A stretch of 27,920 nt of DNA from an uncultured Rhodospirillaceae bacterium (GCA_900320035.1 ONQU01000058.1:1-27920); one strand, 5' to 3'. Positions 13,577-22,703 are shown, numbered from the stretch's first letter. Program-made: numbers and translations. The notes: a model not told the origin generated them from the sequence alone.

Positions 13577-15694
13577 ATGATAGATTTTAAAGTATGCCGT
13601 AAAGAGATGGAATGGGGCGGTAGAAAGTTAGTTTTAGAAACAGGAAAAATTGCGCGTCAGGCAACCGGTGCCGTGATGGCAACGTATGGTGAAACAATGG
13701 TTTTAGCCACGGTGGTTGGTGCCAAAGAGGCTAAACCGGATCAGGATTTCTTTCCTTTAACTGTGAACTATCAAGAAAAATATTATGCCACCGGTAAAAT
13801 TCCGGGTGGATTTAACAAGCGTGAAGGTAAGCCGTCGGAACGTGAAATTTTAATTTCGCGCTTAATTGACCGACCGATACGTCCGCTGTTTCCGGATGCT
13901 TTCAAAAATGAAGTGCAAATTGTCTGCACGGTTTTATCACATGATCAAAAGAACGATTCCGATGTGGTGTCGATGGTTGCCGCTTCTGCAGCGCTTGCCA
14001 TTTCCGGCATTCCGTTCTTGGGTCCGATTGGTGCGGCGAAAGTCGGTTATCATAAAGGTGAATATATTTTGAATCCGTCGATGGAACAGCAAGCGGTTTC
14101 GGATTTGGAATTAACGGTTGCCGGTACCGAAGAAGGTGTTTTAATGGTGGAATCGGAAGCTCAGGAACTTTCGGAAGAAACCATGTTGGGCGCAGTAATG
14201 TTCGGTTTTGAAAGCTTCCAACCGGTCATTAAATTGATTAAAGAATTAGCAGCAGAAGCCGGTAAGGAAAAATGGGAAGAACCGAAGTTCCCTGAAGAAT
14301 ATGATACTTTAAGCGCACGCATTATGAAGGATTTCGGAGCACGTTATGAAGCAGCTTTCAATGTGATTGATAAGCTCGAACGCGGCACAATGCTCGGTCA
14401 ATTAGCTGAAGAAGTGAAAGCCACAATTGATCCGGAAAATGAAATTGAAGTACGCTATGTCGGTGATGCGATTGAAAATGTAATGCATCACACCATGCGC
14501 GAAAAAGTTTTAACCACCGGTCATCGTATTGATGGTCGTGATACCAGAACGGTGCGCCCGATTCAGTGCGAAGTATCGGTTTTGCCGGAAGCGCACGGTT
14601 CGGCTTTGTTCACCCGTGGTGAAACACAAGCTATGGTGGTTACCACATTGGGTACACCGGAAGATGCACAGTTGGTTGACGGCTTGTTCCCTGAAGCTAA
14701 GCAAGATTTTATGCTTTATTATAACTTCCCGCCGTTTTCGGTTGGCGAGTGCGGTCGTTTAGGTACGCCGGGACGTCGTGAAATTGGTCACGGTAAGCTC
14801 GCTTGGCGCGCTATTCATCCGATGTTACCGAAAGATAAAGTACAATTTCCTTATTCTTTGCGTATTGTTTCAGACATCATGGAATCGAACGGTTCATCAT
14901 CGATGGCAACGGTTTGCGGCACCTGCTTGTCGTTGATGGATGCCGGTGTGCCAATGAAAAAGCCGGTGGCCGGTATTGCCATGGGCTTGATTAAAGAAGA
15001 TGATGGTCGAGTAGCAATTTTAACTGATATTTTAGGTGATGAAGATCACTTGGGTGATATGGATTTCAAGGTTGCCGGTACCAAAGATGGCGTGACCGCT
15101 TTGCAAATGGATATTAAAATTACCTCCATTACCAAAGAAATTATGCAAAACGCTCTGGCGCAAGCGCATGAAGGGCGGATTCATATCTTAGGTGAAATGG
15201 CTAAAGCCATCGCCGAGCCTCGTCCGGAAATTTCACCGAAAGCACCGCGTATTCATACTATGAAGATTCCAACGGATAAAATTCGTGAAGTTATCGGTAC
15301 GGGTGGTAAGGTTATTCGTGAAATTATTGAACAAACCAACACTAAAATTGAAATTGAAGATGATGGTACGGTTTTGATTGCTTCAAATAATAATGAAAAT
15401 TGCCAGAAGGCGATTGACATCATTTTGGGCATTGTGGCCGAACCGGAAGTCGGTCATATCTATAAAGGCACGATTACCAAGATTATGGACTTTGGTGCAT
15501 TCGTACGTTTTATTGGGCAGACTGAAGGTTTGGTTCATATTTCGGAAATTAAAAACGAACGGATTGCTTCAGTGAGCGATTTCTACAAAGAAGGCGATAC
15601 CATTTGGGTAAAGTGCTTAGGTATGGATAACCGTGGTAAAATTAAACTTTCAGCAAAGCGGGTTAATCAAGAAACCGGCGAAGATTTGGAATAG
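13577..15694 (+). CDS. pnp: Polynucleotide phosphorylase
   Basis: A 705-aa 3'-5' phosphorolytic exoribonuclease of the degradosome. Two RNase PH-like domains are seen. The first has VMATYGETMVLATVV and FNKREGKPSEREIL...RPIRPLFPD. The second has GSALFTRGETQAMVVTTLGT, a phosphate-binding region, and EIGHGKLAWRAIHPMLP. These are followed by a KH domain (IREVIGTGGKVIREIIEQT, about residues 570-590) and an S1 domain (GTITKIMDFGAFVRF, residues about 630 on). Length is typical. The start has a GAAAGGAAAG ribosome-binding site. Last gene of the truB-rpsO-pnp cluster. Confidence 0.98.
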   Translation: MIDFKVCRKEMEWGGRKLVLETGKIARQATGAVMATYGETMVLATVVGAKEAKPDQDFFPLTVNYQEKYYATGKIPGGFNKREGKPSEREILISRLIDRPIRPLFPDAFKNEVQIVCTVLSHDQKNDSDVVSMVAASAALAISGIPFLGPIGAAKVGYHKGEYILNPSMEQQAVSDLELTVAGTEEGVLMVESEAQELSEETMLGAVMFGFESFQPVIKLIKELAAEAGKEKWEEPKFPEEYDTLSARIMKDFGARYEAAFNVIDKLERGTMLGQLAEEVKATIDPENEIEVRYVGDAIENVMHHTMREKVLTTGHRIDGRDTRTVRPIQCEVSVLPEAHGSALFTRGETQAMVVTTLGTPEDAQLVDGLFPEAKQDFMLYYNFPPFSVGECGRLGTPGRREIGHGKLAWRAIHPMLPKDKVQFPYSLRIVSDIMESNGSSSMATVCGTCLSLMDAGVPMKKPVAGIAMGLIKEDDGRVAILTDILGDEDHLGDMDFKVAGTKDGVTALQMDIKITSITKEIMQNALAQAHEGRIHILGEMAKAIAEPRPEISPKAPRIHTMKIPTDKIREVIGTGGKVIREIIEQTNTKIEIEDDGTVLIASNNNENCQKAIDIILGIVAEPEVGHIYKGTITKIMDFGAFVRFIGQTEGLVHISEIKNERIASVSDFYKEGDTIWVKCLGMDNRGKIKLSAKRVNQETGEDLE

Positions 15695-15713
15695 TTTGAT
15701 TATTATCAATCAG

Positions 15714-15757
15714 AACAACAGCGCCAATCTTTTCAAAAAAGAGCGGCGCTTGTTTAT
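15714..15757 (+). terminator. Likely pnp terminator
   Basis: ACAGCGCC and GGCGCTTGT form a GC-rich stem with one bulge over a long loop, followed by a short T-rich run. Moderate strength. Confidence 0.55.
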
Positions 15758-15772
15758 TCTCAAGAGGCAATA

Positions 15773-16507
15773 ATGTATAGCGACCGATTTAAACAATTTA
15801 TAGAAATGTGGCAGAAAGATTTTGCCATTGAGCGCAGCATGAACGAAAAAGTGTGTGTGGATCGCGACGGTAACCCGATTCCATGGTACACCTATCCGGC
15901 AATTGAGTATATTTCGCAGTTTGATTACAGCGCTAAAAAAGTGTTTGAGTTTGGCACCGGTAATTCATCAATGTATTGGGCTAAACGCGCCAAGAAGGTT
16001 ATCAGTATTGAAGATAAACCGGAATGGTATGAAAAATTTGCTGCCGAATTTGCCGCACCCAATTGGCAAATGCGTTATTGTGATGAAAAACAAGGTTATG
16101 AAGATACGATTTTAGCTGACGGCGAAAAATATGATGTGATTATTATTGATGGCAAGCGCCGCGCTGAATGTGCCGCTAATGCCGTTAAAGCGTTGGCAAC
16201 CGGCGGAATGATTATTTTAGATGATAGCGACCGTGTAAATACCAGTTTGGAATATGTTAATGCCATTAAAATTTTGCGCACTGCCGGTTTATTACAAATT
16301 GATTTTTACGGTTTTTGCCCAATGAACAATTACACCAAAGCAACATCGATTTTTTTCAGCCGTGATTTTGATTTTGTTTCATTATATACGGTGCAACCGA
16401 TTAACGGATTGGGCAATATTTGGTCAATGAGCCGCAAAGAACGCAAGCAATTTTTCAGAAAACAGGAATGGCCGCTAACAGAAACAGAGGAAAATGTTGG
16501 TGATTAA
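15773..16507 (+). CDS. Class I SAM-dependent methyltransferase-like protein, 244 aa
   Basis: Rossmann-fold methyltransferase features: motif I KVFEFGTGNSSMYWAKRA (about residues 58-75), the acidic end of strand 2 VISIEDKPEWYEK, and the strand-4 motif YDVIIIDGK.RAECAANAVK with GGMIILDD after it. The substrate is not evident. The N-terminal 50 residues and the C-terminal basic tail (MSRKERKQFFRKQEW) lie outside the fold. It has an AAGAGGCA ribosome-binding site. Its stop codon overlaps that of the convergent virD4-like gene (16504-16507), with no terminator between them. Sugar or small-molecule modification is possible; the exact family is unassigned. Confidence 0.82.
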   Translation: MYSDRFKQFIEMWQKDFAIERSMNEKVCVDRDGNPIPWYTYPAIEYISQFDYSAKKVFEFGTGNSSMYWAKRAKKVISIEDKPEWYEKFAAEFAAPNWQMRYCDEKQGYEDTILADGEKYDVIIIDGKRRAECAANAVKALATGGMIILDDSDRVNTSLEYVNAIKILRTAGLLQIDFYGFCPMNNYTKATSIFFSRDFDFVSLYTVQPINGLGNIWSMSRKERKQFFRKQEWPLTETEENVGD

Positions 16508-18714
16508 CCTTCATCAACTTCGAAACTATTTTCTTCTTCAGCATTTGGATCATAGTCAATCCCGAGTTTAGCCAACATATCATCATTAATGTCTTCACGT
16601 TGTGCCACAATCCAATCAGGCACATTCGGCGCCGGCGGCAAGGCGGCTAATTTTTTCATTTTTTTATCCAAATACCAACGCGGTGAATCAGCAATAATCG
16701 GACGGTCGATATGGCTTTGCATTAAGACCACTTGCTTGAGCATCGGTAAACTCAAAAGTTGCGTTGAACTGATAACCGGAACGGCTTGTAGTTGGTAGCT
16801 AACGTTCTTGGCAAGCGGGTTGAAGTCTTTACCTAAGCTACCTTCAGTGCGTGAAAATGAAGATACACGCATGGTCTTATTACCAATCATCTTAGAGAAG
16901 CGTTGTGCTGTTACCTCATTGTTTTGCGATAAGATAACTTTACAAGCGGTGGTAGAAATAACTGTTTCCAAATCATCTTTACCATATTTACCGGAAATTT
17001 GCCCCAAATCTTGGCCAATTAAGAGGTATGAAACTTTTTGACCACGACCGACTGCCGGTCCGTCAATAATTGCCTTCATTTTCGGCATTTGCGGAAACTC
17101 ATCGAGCACAAACAAGGCCGGGAACGGTCCCATTTTGCCATCAGTGCGGTTGACGTGATTCGGCGGATTGGAAATCAAATAAGAACTCATCAATTCAATA
17201 AAGGTTGAGCTGATAACGCCTAGAGCGCGGGCATCAACTTGGTTAACCGACAGATATACTGAGATTGGCTTCCATTCACCGGTAACCGGATCTTTCATGC
17301 CACGCAAATCCTTAAACTGCAAATCGGAAAAGCTGGTGCGTGCCTTAACCGCTTGGTTTTTGAAGACGTTAATACCGGCAAAGGCGGTGGAAAGAATGGA
17401 GCCGCGCTCCTTATCCGGCGTGTTACTGAGTTGGCTGAGTTCAGTGATGGCACGTTGCGCATAGCCGAAATTACGTGCTTCTTTGATAGCTTCTTCCAGC
17501 ATATCGTGCGTTGGATCGGCCATGGCGGCCATTTGGTCACCTTCATCCATACGGCGTTGAATTTCTTGGGCGGCGTTAATTTGCGCTTCGGTAATCCATT
17601 CCATAATCATAGCAATGCACGCTTCGCGTCCCATCCAGCGTGGCGGTAATAAATTCCACGTTCCAATCGGCAGGTAGTTTTCCATGGTCAGAGTGCCGTT
17701 CTTAAGGTTCTGAATGGCGCGCGGCGCTCCGGGATCACGCATCCCCATATAATATCCCTCGAGAACTTCCTTATCTTTTTCATCGAGTTTACCTTCATAA
17801 ATGCGACCAATGAAATAGTCATTAGCGCGAGCGCGGTCACACTTAGATACCACAAATTGAATAAAGCCGGTTAGAGCGGCACGACCGGTTTGCGACCAGT
17901 GCGGATCAGCACCGCCTTTTGGATCTTCTACAAGAATATTACACATTGAATCGACATACATATCCCGATCCGGTCCTTCTTGCGGAATACAAGTCGGCGA
18001 CAGCGGGTTCCAGCTTGGATAATAAATACCTTCACTCGGATTATCTTCAGCACCCCAGTTGATAATAAAAACCGGACCAACTTTAGCACGTGCACCGGAA
18101 GTACTGTAACATAATTCCGGTTTCGGGTCGTTAATAACTAAACTCAGCTTATCAGAATTAAAAATTGTCGGCACCACAACGCCGGCCGTTTTACCGGTTC
18201 CCGGAGGTGCACAGCACAAAGTTGCCAAAGTTTCTTTAAGCATCAAAAATTGGCCGTTAACTTTACCAACGACTTGGCAAAAACCGTCAAAACCCAACAG
18301 TGGCATTTTCTTAATATCGCTCAAAGTGGCAACACGCGCTGAACCGTGAATATTGGTTTGAAAGCGGTACGGACTAATCATGCCGGCAAAAATCAAACCG
18401 ACCGGAATGATAATAAATGGCAACAACGGAATCCACAGACTAAGCGAAAATGAACCGCTATGATTCATAATTTGGCGAAACCATTTACCATACATTTTAA
18501 ACAGATGGTTAGGGTCAGATAAGATGAGGCTCATAAATTTATCGACAACTTCTATAGAGCCTTTAGAAACACCGTTACCAACGACATAAGACAGTGGTAA
18601 AGCTGTAATAAATAATACAATAGATAAACCTAAACAAATGAAGAAAGCCGTCAGCATCCAGCGGACAGCGTCATCATATTCTTTCCATTCTTCACCGCGA
18701 TCTTTTAAAGCCAT
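16504..18714 (-). CDS. virD4: Type IV secretion coupling protein, VirD4/TraG family
   Basis: A 736-aa inner-membrane ATPase that recruits substrates to a type IV secretion or conjugation channel. Two N-terminal membrane segments lie at about residues 18-42 and 93-113. Next is the family signature HGSARVATLSDI (about 123-134), then Walker A APPGTGKTAG (169-178, Lys175) and Walker B LFVLDEFPQ with D538/E539. The motif VSYLLIGQDLGQISGKYG resembles the conserved VirD4 downstream motif, and the all-alpha insert domain is retained. The C-terminal tail is very acidic (DYDPNAEEENSFEVDEG), a feature seen in some coupling proteins for substrate or adaptor binding. The start has an AGAGG site. It is the last gene of a minus-strand set with three uncharacterised partners. 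No relaxase or VirB genes are in the window. Confidence 0.95.
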   Translation of the reverse strand: MALKDRGEEWKEYDDAVRWMLTAFFICLGLSIVLFITALPLSYVVGNGVSKGSIEVVDKFMSLILSDPNHLFKMYGKWFRQIMNHSGSFSLSLWIPLLPFIIIPVGLIFAGMISPYRFQTNIHGSARVATLSDIKKMPLLGFDGFCQVVGKVNGQFLMLKETLATLCCAPPGTGKTAGVVVPTIFNSDKLSLVINDPKPELCYSTSGARAKVGPVFIINWGAEDNPSEGIYYPSWNPLSPTCIPQEGPDRDMYVDSMCNILVEDPKGGADPHWSQTGRAALTGFIQFVVSKCDRARANDYFIGRIYEGKLDEKDKEVLEGYYMGMRDPGAPRAIQNLKNGTLTMENYLPIGTWNLLPPRWMGREACIAMIMEWITEAQINAAQEIQRRMDEGDQMAAMADPTHDMLEEAIKEARNFGYAQRAITELSQLSNTPDKERGSILSTAFAGINVFKNQAVKARTSFSDLQFKDLRGMKDPVTGEWKPISVYLSVNQVDARALGVISSTFIELMSSYLISNPPNHVNRTDGKMGPFPALFVLDEFPQMPKMKAIIDGPAVGRGQKVSYLLIGQDLGQISGKYGKDDLETVISTTACKVILSQNNEVTAQRFSKMIGNKTMRVSSFSRTEGSLGKDFNPLAKNVSYQLQAVPVISSTQLLSLPMLKQVVLMQSHIDRPIIADSPRWYLDKKMKKLAALPPAPNVPDWIVAQREDINDDMLAKLGIDYDPNAEEENSFEVDEG

Positions 18715-18723
18715 TTTTTTCCT

Positions 18724-20076
18724 CTATTTTTTCAAGACTTTGCGTAAACGATCAAGTTCTTTGCGCGACATTGAACCGTCTGCGTCGCTCAGAGTTTTAG
18801 AAAACAGTTGAATTTCCTTCGGGGCACCACGATTGATGCGTGTAACGTTAATATCCATATTTTCCCACACATCAAACATATCATCGGCATTGATAATATT
18901 TGCCATTTGTACAACCACAAAGGCTTCCAAAGTTTGTTCGAAGTTTTCTGCTTCCAGTAAATCTTTAACTGCATCACGTGCAACACGTAATTTACGAACC
19001 GGTGAAACGCGGTGGCTGCTTTCAGAAAACCACAAAGGTTCTTCGCCGTTAAATAATTCTTCATCAGCTAACCAATCGCCACTTTCCTTGTCAACTAAAC
19101 ACAAACAAATTTTGTTTTCAGAAACACCGATGAAATCAAGTGTAGTATTTTTAATGGTAATATTTTCAATAACATCATAGCCTTTTTGTTGCAGTGTTTC
19201 AAAAACAGGACCTTTATTGACACCACCGGTTGGTTTAACATCATTCGTTTCAGCGGTGCGCTTGTTTTTATCACGTTCGGTGCGTTCACTTTTGCCACCT
19301 CGATTATTGTCGCGTCGGTTATCGCGGTCATTGTTTTTATCTTGACGGCGTTGTGAGTGGCGAGTATCACGTGGTTGCGGCTCATCGTCATCAAAATCAT
19401 ATTTAGGTTGAGATTTTGATGTATTTTTTGTTTCAGTCTGAGGTTCTTTTTTGATGTCAGCCTTTTCAAACGAATCGATATCTAAGTCAAAATCATCATC
19501 GTCATCATCAAACTTAAACAACGCATGATCAATGGTAGCGCTCACATCAGTATTAACGGCTGGTTTTGGTGCCGGTTTAGGAGCGCTGTAAGTTGGTGTT
19601 GGCGTGTATGATGCGGTGTTTGACTTTGGTGCATCGGCATAGTCGGAAATTGGTGAACGGAAGCTACCAATGACCCCCAGAGGACGTACCTGTTTATATG
19701 ATTTTTTCTTAACCACGCCATATTTGTTGTTGGTGGTGATAACATTTAATGGTGTTTTGATGAAACGTTGGTACAACCTGACCGGCAACATTAAAACTTT
19801 GCCGATAATCTTTTCCCACTCTACCAAGCATAGTGTCCACCAACCGGTGATAAGCATTGGAAAAAAGGTTACCAAGATAATGACAAATGCCCATTCTTTA
19901 GGGGCGCGCACCACCCAACCGGCCTGCCAAAGCTCCTTGGCTTGACGCCAGTGATCCGGCCAAAAAATATCAAAATGCCAATTGCAAAGCATAATTACAC
20001 GAATGCCCTCGGTGAAGATAATACCCCACAGAGCGCCGACAATAATTATCCTTAACAATACCAATAGTGACTTCAA
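18724..20076 (-). CDS. Membrane protein with disordered linker and C-terminal domain, coupling-protein partner
   Basis: A 450-aa protein starting with TTG at 20076 behind an AGGAG site. Two membrane segments (about residues 4-30 and 62-86) are followed by a Pro/Ala stretch, an acidic run of aspartates (about 190-200) and a long Arg/Asp/Asn-rich disordered linker (RRQDKNNDRDNRRDNNRGG). A compact C-terminal domain (about 295-450) begins VFETLQQKGYDVIENITIKN. The segment TLDFIGVSENKICLCLVDKESGDWLA faintly recalls NERD/PD-(D/E)XK nuclease-fold domains with degenerate catalytic residues, which is a tentative resemblance. Only 9 bp separate it from the virD4 start, so the products probably work together at the inner membrane. 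An inverted repeat at 20128-20175 lies upstream. Overall topology is reminiscent of Legionella DotM beside DotL, but no homology is claimed. Confidence 0.88.
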   Translation of the reverse strand: MKSLLVLLRIIIVGALWGIIFTEGIRVIMLCNWHFDIFWPDHWRQAKELWQAGWVVRAPKEWAFVIILVTFFPMLITGWWTLCLVEWEKIIGKVLMLPVRLYQRFIKTPLNVITTNNKYGVVKKKSYKQVRPLGVIGSFRSPISDYADAPKSNTASYTPTPTYSAPKPAPKPAVNTDVSATIDHALFKFDDDDDDFDLDIDSFEKADIKKEPQTETKNTSKSQPKYDFDDDEPQPRDTRHSQRRQDKNNDRDNRRDNNRGGKSERTERDKNKRTAETNDVKPTGGVNKGPVFETLQQKGYDVIENITIKNTTLDFIGVSENKICLCLVDKESGDWLADEELFNGEEPLWFSESSHRVSPVRKLRVARDAVKDLLEAENFEQTLEAFVVVQMANIINADDMFDVWENMDINVTRINRGAPKEIQLFSKTLSDADGSMSRKELDRLRKVLKK

Positions 20077-20094
20077 TCGTTGCTCCTAAACATC

Positions 20095-20104
20095 AGAACG
20101 TTCT
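20095..20104. promoter_or_regulatory. 10-bp palindrome AGAACGTTCT
   Basis: A perfect palindrome about 20 bp upstream of the TTG start of the 450-aa membrane gene, close to its ribosome-binding site. It could be an operator, but a 10-bp palindrome can arise by chance. It does not match the spaced alphaproteobacterial LexA box. Confidence 0.25.
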
Positions 20105-20127
20105 CTTGCCAACAGCATAACAGCCAT

Positions 20128-20175
20128 TTATTAAAAAAGTGATTACATTTATATATTTTTCCACTTTTTTAATAA
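20128..20175. promoter_or_regulatory. 14-bp perfect inverted repeat upstream of the coupling-protein genes
   Basis: TTATTAAAAAAGTG (20128-20141) and CACTTTTTTAATAA (20162-20175) are a perfect inverted repeat around a 20-base AT-rich spacer. On the minus strand the spacer contains TATATA. It may be a repressor operator embracing the -10 of the 450-aa/virD4 transcript, or a long AT-rich hairpin that ends the upstream transcript. Confidence 0.6.
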
Positions 20176-20232
20176 GTGAGTGATTTTTTATTTTTGTTTC
20201 AGCTTACTAATATCAACAATAATAGTTCATAA

Positions 20233-20715
20233 TCAATTGTGGCGTTTTTCAATTTGGTTGATAATATCCTGACGGAAACGACCAACCTCAACCAGATGTG
20301 CTTTTTTCTTTTCTTGTTCAAGCCGTTCATTAACCAGTTGTTCCAGCGATTTTTTTTCTTCTACTTTAAGGTTTTTAATATTGATATCCGGTGCTCTATA
20401 ATCTTTGGCGCCAATATTGTTCAGCCAAGCCAGAGGTCCGGTGAGTAAGTTGGTATATTTACAGCGGTAAATAAACCACCAGCCCAACAAATTTATCGGC
20501 ACAAGTGAAAAAATACCAAACAACATCAGTAAATCATTACCGGTCAGCGTTGCGCCGGTGTTCCAATAGGCAGCAATATTGCGATAAGTATTCAACGATA
20601 GAATATTGATGCGATAAAAGTGCTTATAGGCATAATAAAATGCCGCCACCACCAATGCTGAAAACGCAGCGCTGAAAATGAGCGCAAAGATTATATGAAA
20701 CAGTTTTTTTATCAT
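20233..20715 (-). CDS. Small membrane protein of the coupling-protein locus, 160 aa
   Basis: The family was not recognised. Two hydrophobic helices (about residues 7-29 and 61-85) flank a periplasmic loop. A charged C-terminal cytoplasmic part follows, with a likely coiled coil (KVEEKKSLEQLVNERLEQEK). Its ATG overlaps the stop of the 648-aa gene (ATGA, 20712-20715), so the two are translationally coupled. The two-helix topology is like that of the N-terminus of the 450-aa protein and of the VirD4 protein, which suggests a membrane scaffold for the coupling ATPase. That is an inference from gene context. Confidence 0.82.
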   Translation of the reverse strand: MIKKLFHIIFALIFSAAFSALVVAAFYYAYKHFYRINILSLNTYRNIAAYWNTGATLTGNDLLMLFGIFSLVPINLLGWWFIYRCKYTNLLTGPLAWLNNIGAKDYRAPDINIKNLKVEEKKSLEQLVNERLEQEKKKAHLVEVGRFRQDIINQIEKRHN

Positions 20716-22658
20716 AGGCTTCTGCCACCTAAAATGCTTTGCAGCAGATTTTTGGCCGCTTGTTCATCTTCCGAACCGTGTTCCAAACGGCTTAATCGGC
20801 CGTGGTTAGCCTCTAAAGACATATCAATATTTTGTTGCCGCTGATTGATTTGTTGCAACACAACATTCAGCGGTGCGGCGCCCGATAAACCACGATTATA
20901 TTGTTCGGCAACTTCTTTTAAGGTATGGCCGGATTCATCTTGGTAAAGCTGGCTGAGTGCGCCTAAAGAGCGCTGCATATTTTCCGCAACTTTAATCTCT
21001 TTTGGCGTTTCCATATTGAGCAGTTGTGGATTATTGAAAGCAAAACGTTCATTTTTGGCATCATTGGTGATTGCCACGAAGGTTTTGGTTTGCTGTTCAA
21101 TTTGCAAATCGATAAAATTCTCCACAGCTTGAATATACAAAATTTTCTTATCTGCTTCAGACATGCCTTTGGCTTGGGCATGGTCATCAACCACGGCACC
21201 AATGGTTAAAACGGCGGCGTGCATTTCTGACATTTCGGCAGCAACTAATTTTTCAAAATCAGGATTTTCAGCGTTAACCCAATTTTGATTGTTATCAAGC
21301 ATATACTTCATGGCCTGTTTGGTCATAACATTGCGGACGGCCAGTTTATGCAGAGATTTTTCTATTTCAATATCTTTTTCGTTACGATGTTCAACCGCAT
21401 TTTTTAATCTATCCGGATTGCGCGCATATTCATCTTTAATCAGTTTAACGATTTTAGCATCGTCGTTCATATTACCACCAGCATCAACTTGTGGCGATAA
21501 AATATCATTGCCGGCGCTATCTTTCCACGTCCATTTATCAGGTTCTTCCGGAAATCTATGAATATTTTCTTTGGTTGCTTGGTTGATTGCTTGTAGCTGG
21601 TTCATTTTAGCTTCATAGCTAGCATCCATTTGCGGTGCGGTTTGAGTGAACAGGGCCGCAATTTTTTTAGCACCGGCTTTGCAATTAGCATTTTTCATCT
21701 TTTCAGCAGCACGATCTAAGTCATCACCGCTCTGTTTACACCAATCGGCATAGCGATCAACACCGTTACGTATATAACCAATCAATTTATCGGTCCAAAG
21801 ATTCAGATAGTGTAAGAAGATATCTTCGTAGAAGAAGTCTATGACATCTTTTGGTTTAATATCGCGGCTTTTATACTCTTTAGGAGGTCTTGACGGATTT
21901 TTATCTTTTTTGGTTTCTTTGCCGACATTAGCCACATTCTCCGGCAGTTGTTCTTCTTGCGGTGCCGTTTGTTGCGGTCGTGCTTCTTCGTTGCCACCGA
22001 TATTGGTTTGATATTTTTGCTCATCAGCATCAACGCGAGCAAAAAATTGGTCAAGATTGCGTGCCGGTTGCAAAATCGGCTGACCGTTGGCTTCATAGCG
22101 GCGGGCGATTGAAGCATTATAAATTTGCGCCATATCTTTTAAATTACGGTTATTACTTGCTAAGCTGGCAAAATTAACAATATGTTCACCGTGTTCATCG
22201 GTTAAATCGGCTAAGGTTTGCAGCGTTTTGAGCTGTTCGTTCATAAAAAATTCCATAGCGTCTTTGTCCGTATCATCTAATTTACCACTATCAATTTTAT
22301 TTTGCGCCACCATCGCGTGCAGAGCGAGATAAGTAACGGCGGAATGACCGTTTGGCGAATTATTATCATTCAAAAAATGTTTTAAAGTTTCAGTAGCGCC
22401 AATGGTTTGCAGATTTTTGATAACAGAAGTTATGTTATCGCACTCATAACTACTCAATTTTCCCAATTCGACCGAACTGTTATATTTGGGATAGGTAAGT
22501 GCCATAAATTCATTAGGAATACCATCTTTCCACGGTGAATCATCTTTACCGGCTTCTTTTTCCAAAAAATCTTTGACTTTATTTAAATCCTCGTCACTAG
22601 GATTTCTACTTCCTAAAACAAAGTAAATTTGCGTTGGAGTCAATTCCTCATCAGCCAT
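20712..22658 (-). CDS. Large soluble orphan of the coupling-protein locus, 648 aa
   Basis: No family was recognised. The start MADEELTPTQ at 22658 follows an AAGGAG site; an open frame extends to 22838 but crosses the promoter and upstream terminator. The protein is soluble, acidic to neutral and mostly helical. An N-terminal helical domain (about residues 1-210) leads to a Gln/Pro/Lys linker (ARPQQTAPQEEQLPENVANV and KKDKNPSRPPKEYKSRD). A longer helical C-terminal region follows, ending in heptad-like QQINQRQQNIDMSLEANHGR and a short GGRSL tail. No signal peptide or membrane segment. Translationally coupled to the 160-aa membrane protein and upstream of virD4. It could be a cytoplasmic adaptor, a chaperone-like receptor or a secreted substrate. 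Confidence 0.85.
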   Translation of the reverse strand: MADEELTPTQIYFVLGSRNPSDEDLNKVKDFLEKEAGKDDSPWKDGIPNEFMALTYPKYNSSVELGKLSSYECDNITSVIKNLQTIGATETLKHFLNDNNSPNGHSAVTYLALHAMVAQNKIDSGKLDDTDKDAMEFFMNEQLKTLQTLADLTDEHGEHIVNFASLASNNRNLKDMAQIYNASIARRYEANGQPILQPARNLDQFFARVDADEQKYQTNIGGNEEARPQQTAPQEEQLPENVANVGKETKKDKNPSRPPKEYKSRDIKPKDVIDFFYEDIFLHYLNLWTDKLIGYIRNGVDRYADWCKQSGDDLDRAAEKMKNANCKAGAKKIAALFTQTAPQMDASYEAKMNQLQAINQATKENIHRFPEEPDKWTWKDSAGNDILSPQVDAGGNMNDDAKIVKLIKDEYARNPDRLKNAVEHRNEKDIEIEKSLHKLAVRNVMTKQAMKYMLDNNQNWVNAENPDFEKLVAAEMSEMHAAVLTIGAVVDDHAQAKGMSEADKKILYIQAVENFIDLQIEQQTKTFVAITNDAKNERFAFNNPQLLNMETPKEIKVAENMQRSLGALSQLYQDESGHTLKEVAEQYNRGLSGAAPLNVVLQQINQRQQNIDMSLEANHGRLSRLEHGSEDEQAAKNLLQSILGGRSL

Positions 22659-22703
22659 TTTTTTTACTCCTTTTTTATCAAAAAGATTTTCACTCTTGCT
22701 TGC

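Noticed and set aside
20095..20104. AGAACGTTCT as a LexA box
   Set aside because: Alphaproteobacterial LexA sites are GTTC repeats with a 7-bp spacer, and Gram-positive ones have a 4-bp gap. This compact palindrome fits neither and may be chance.
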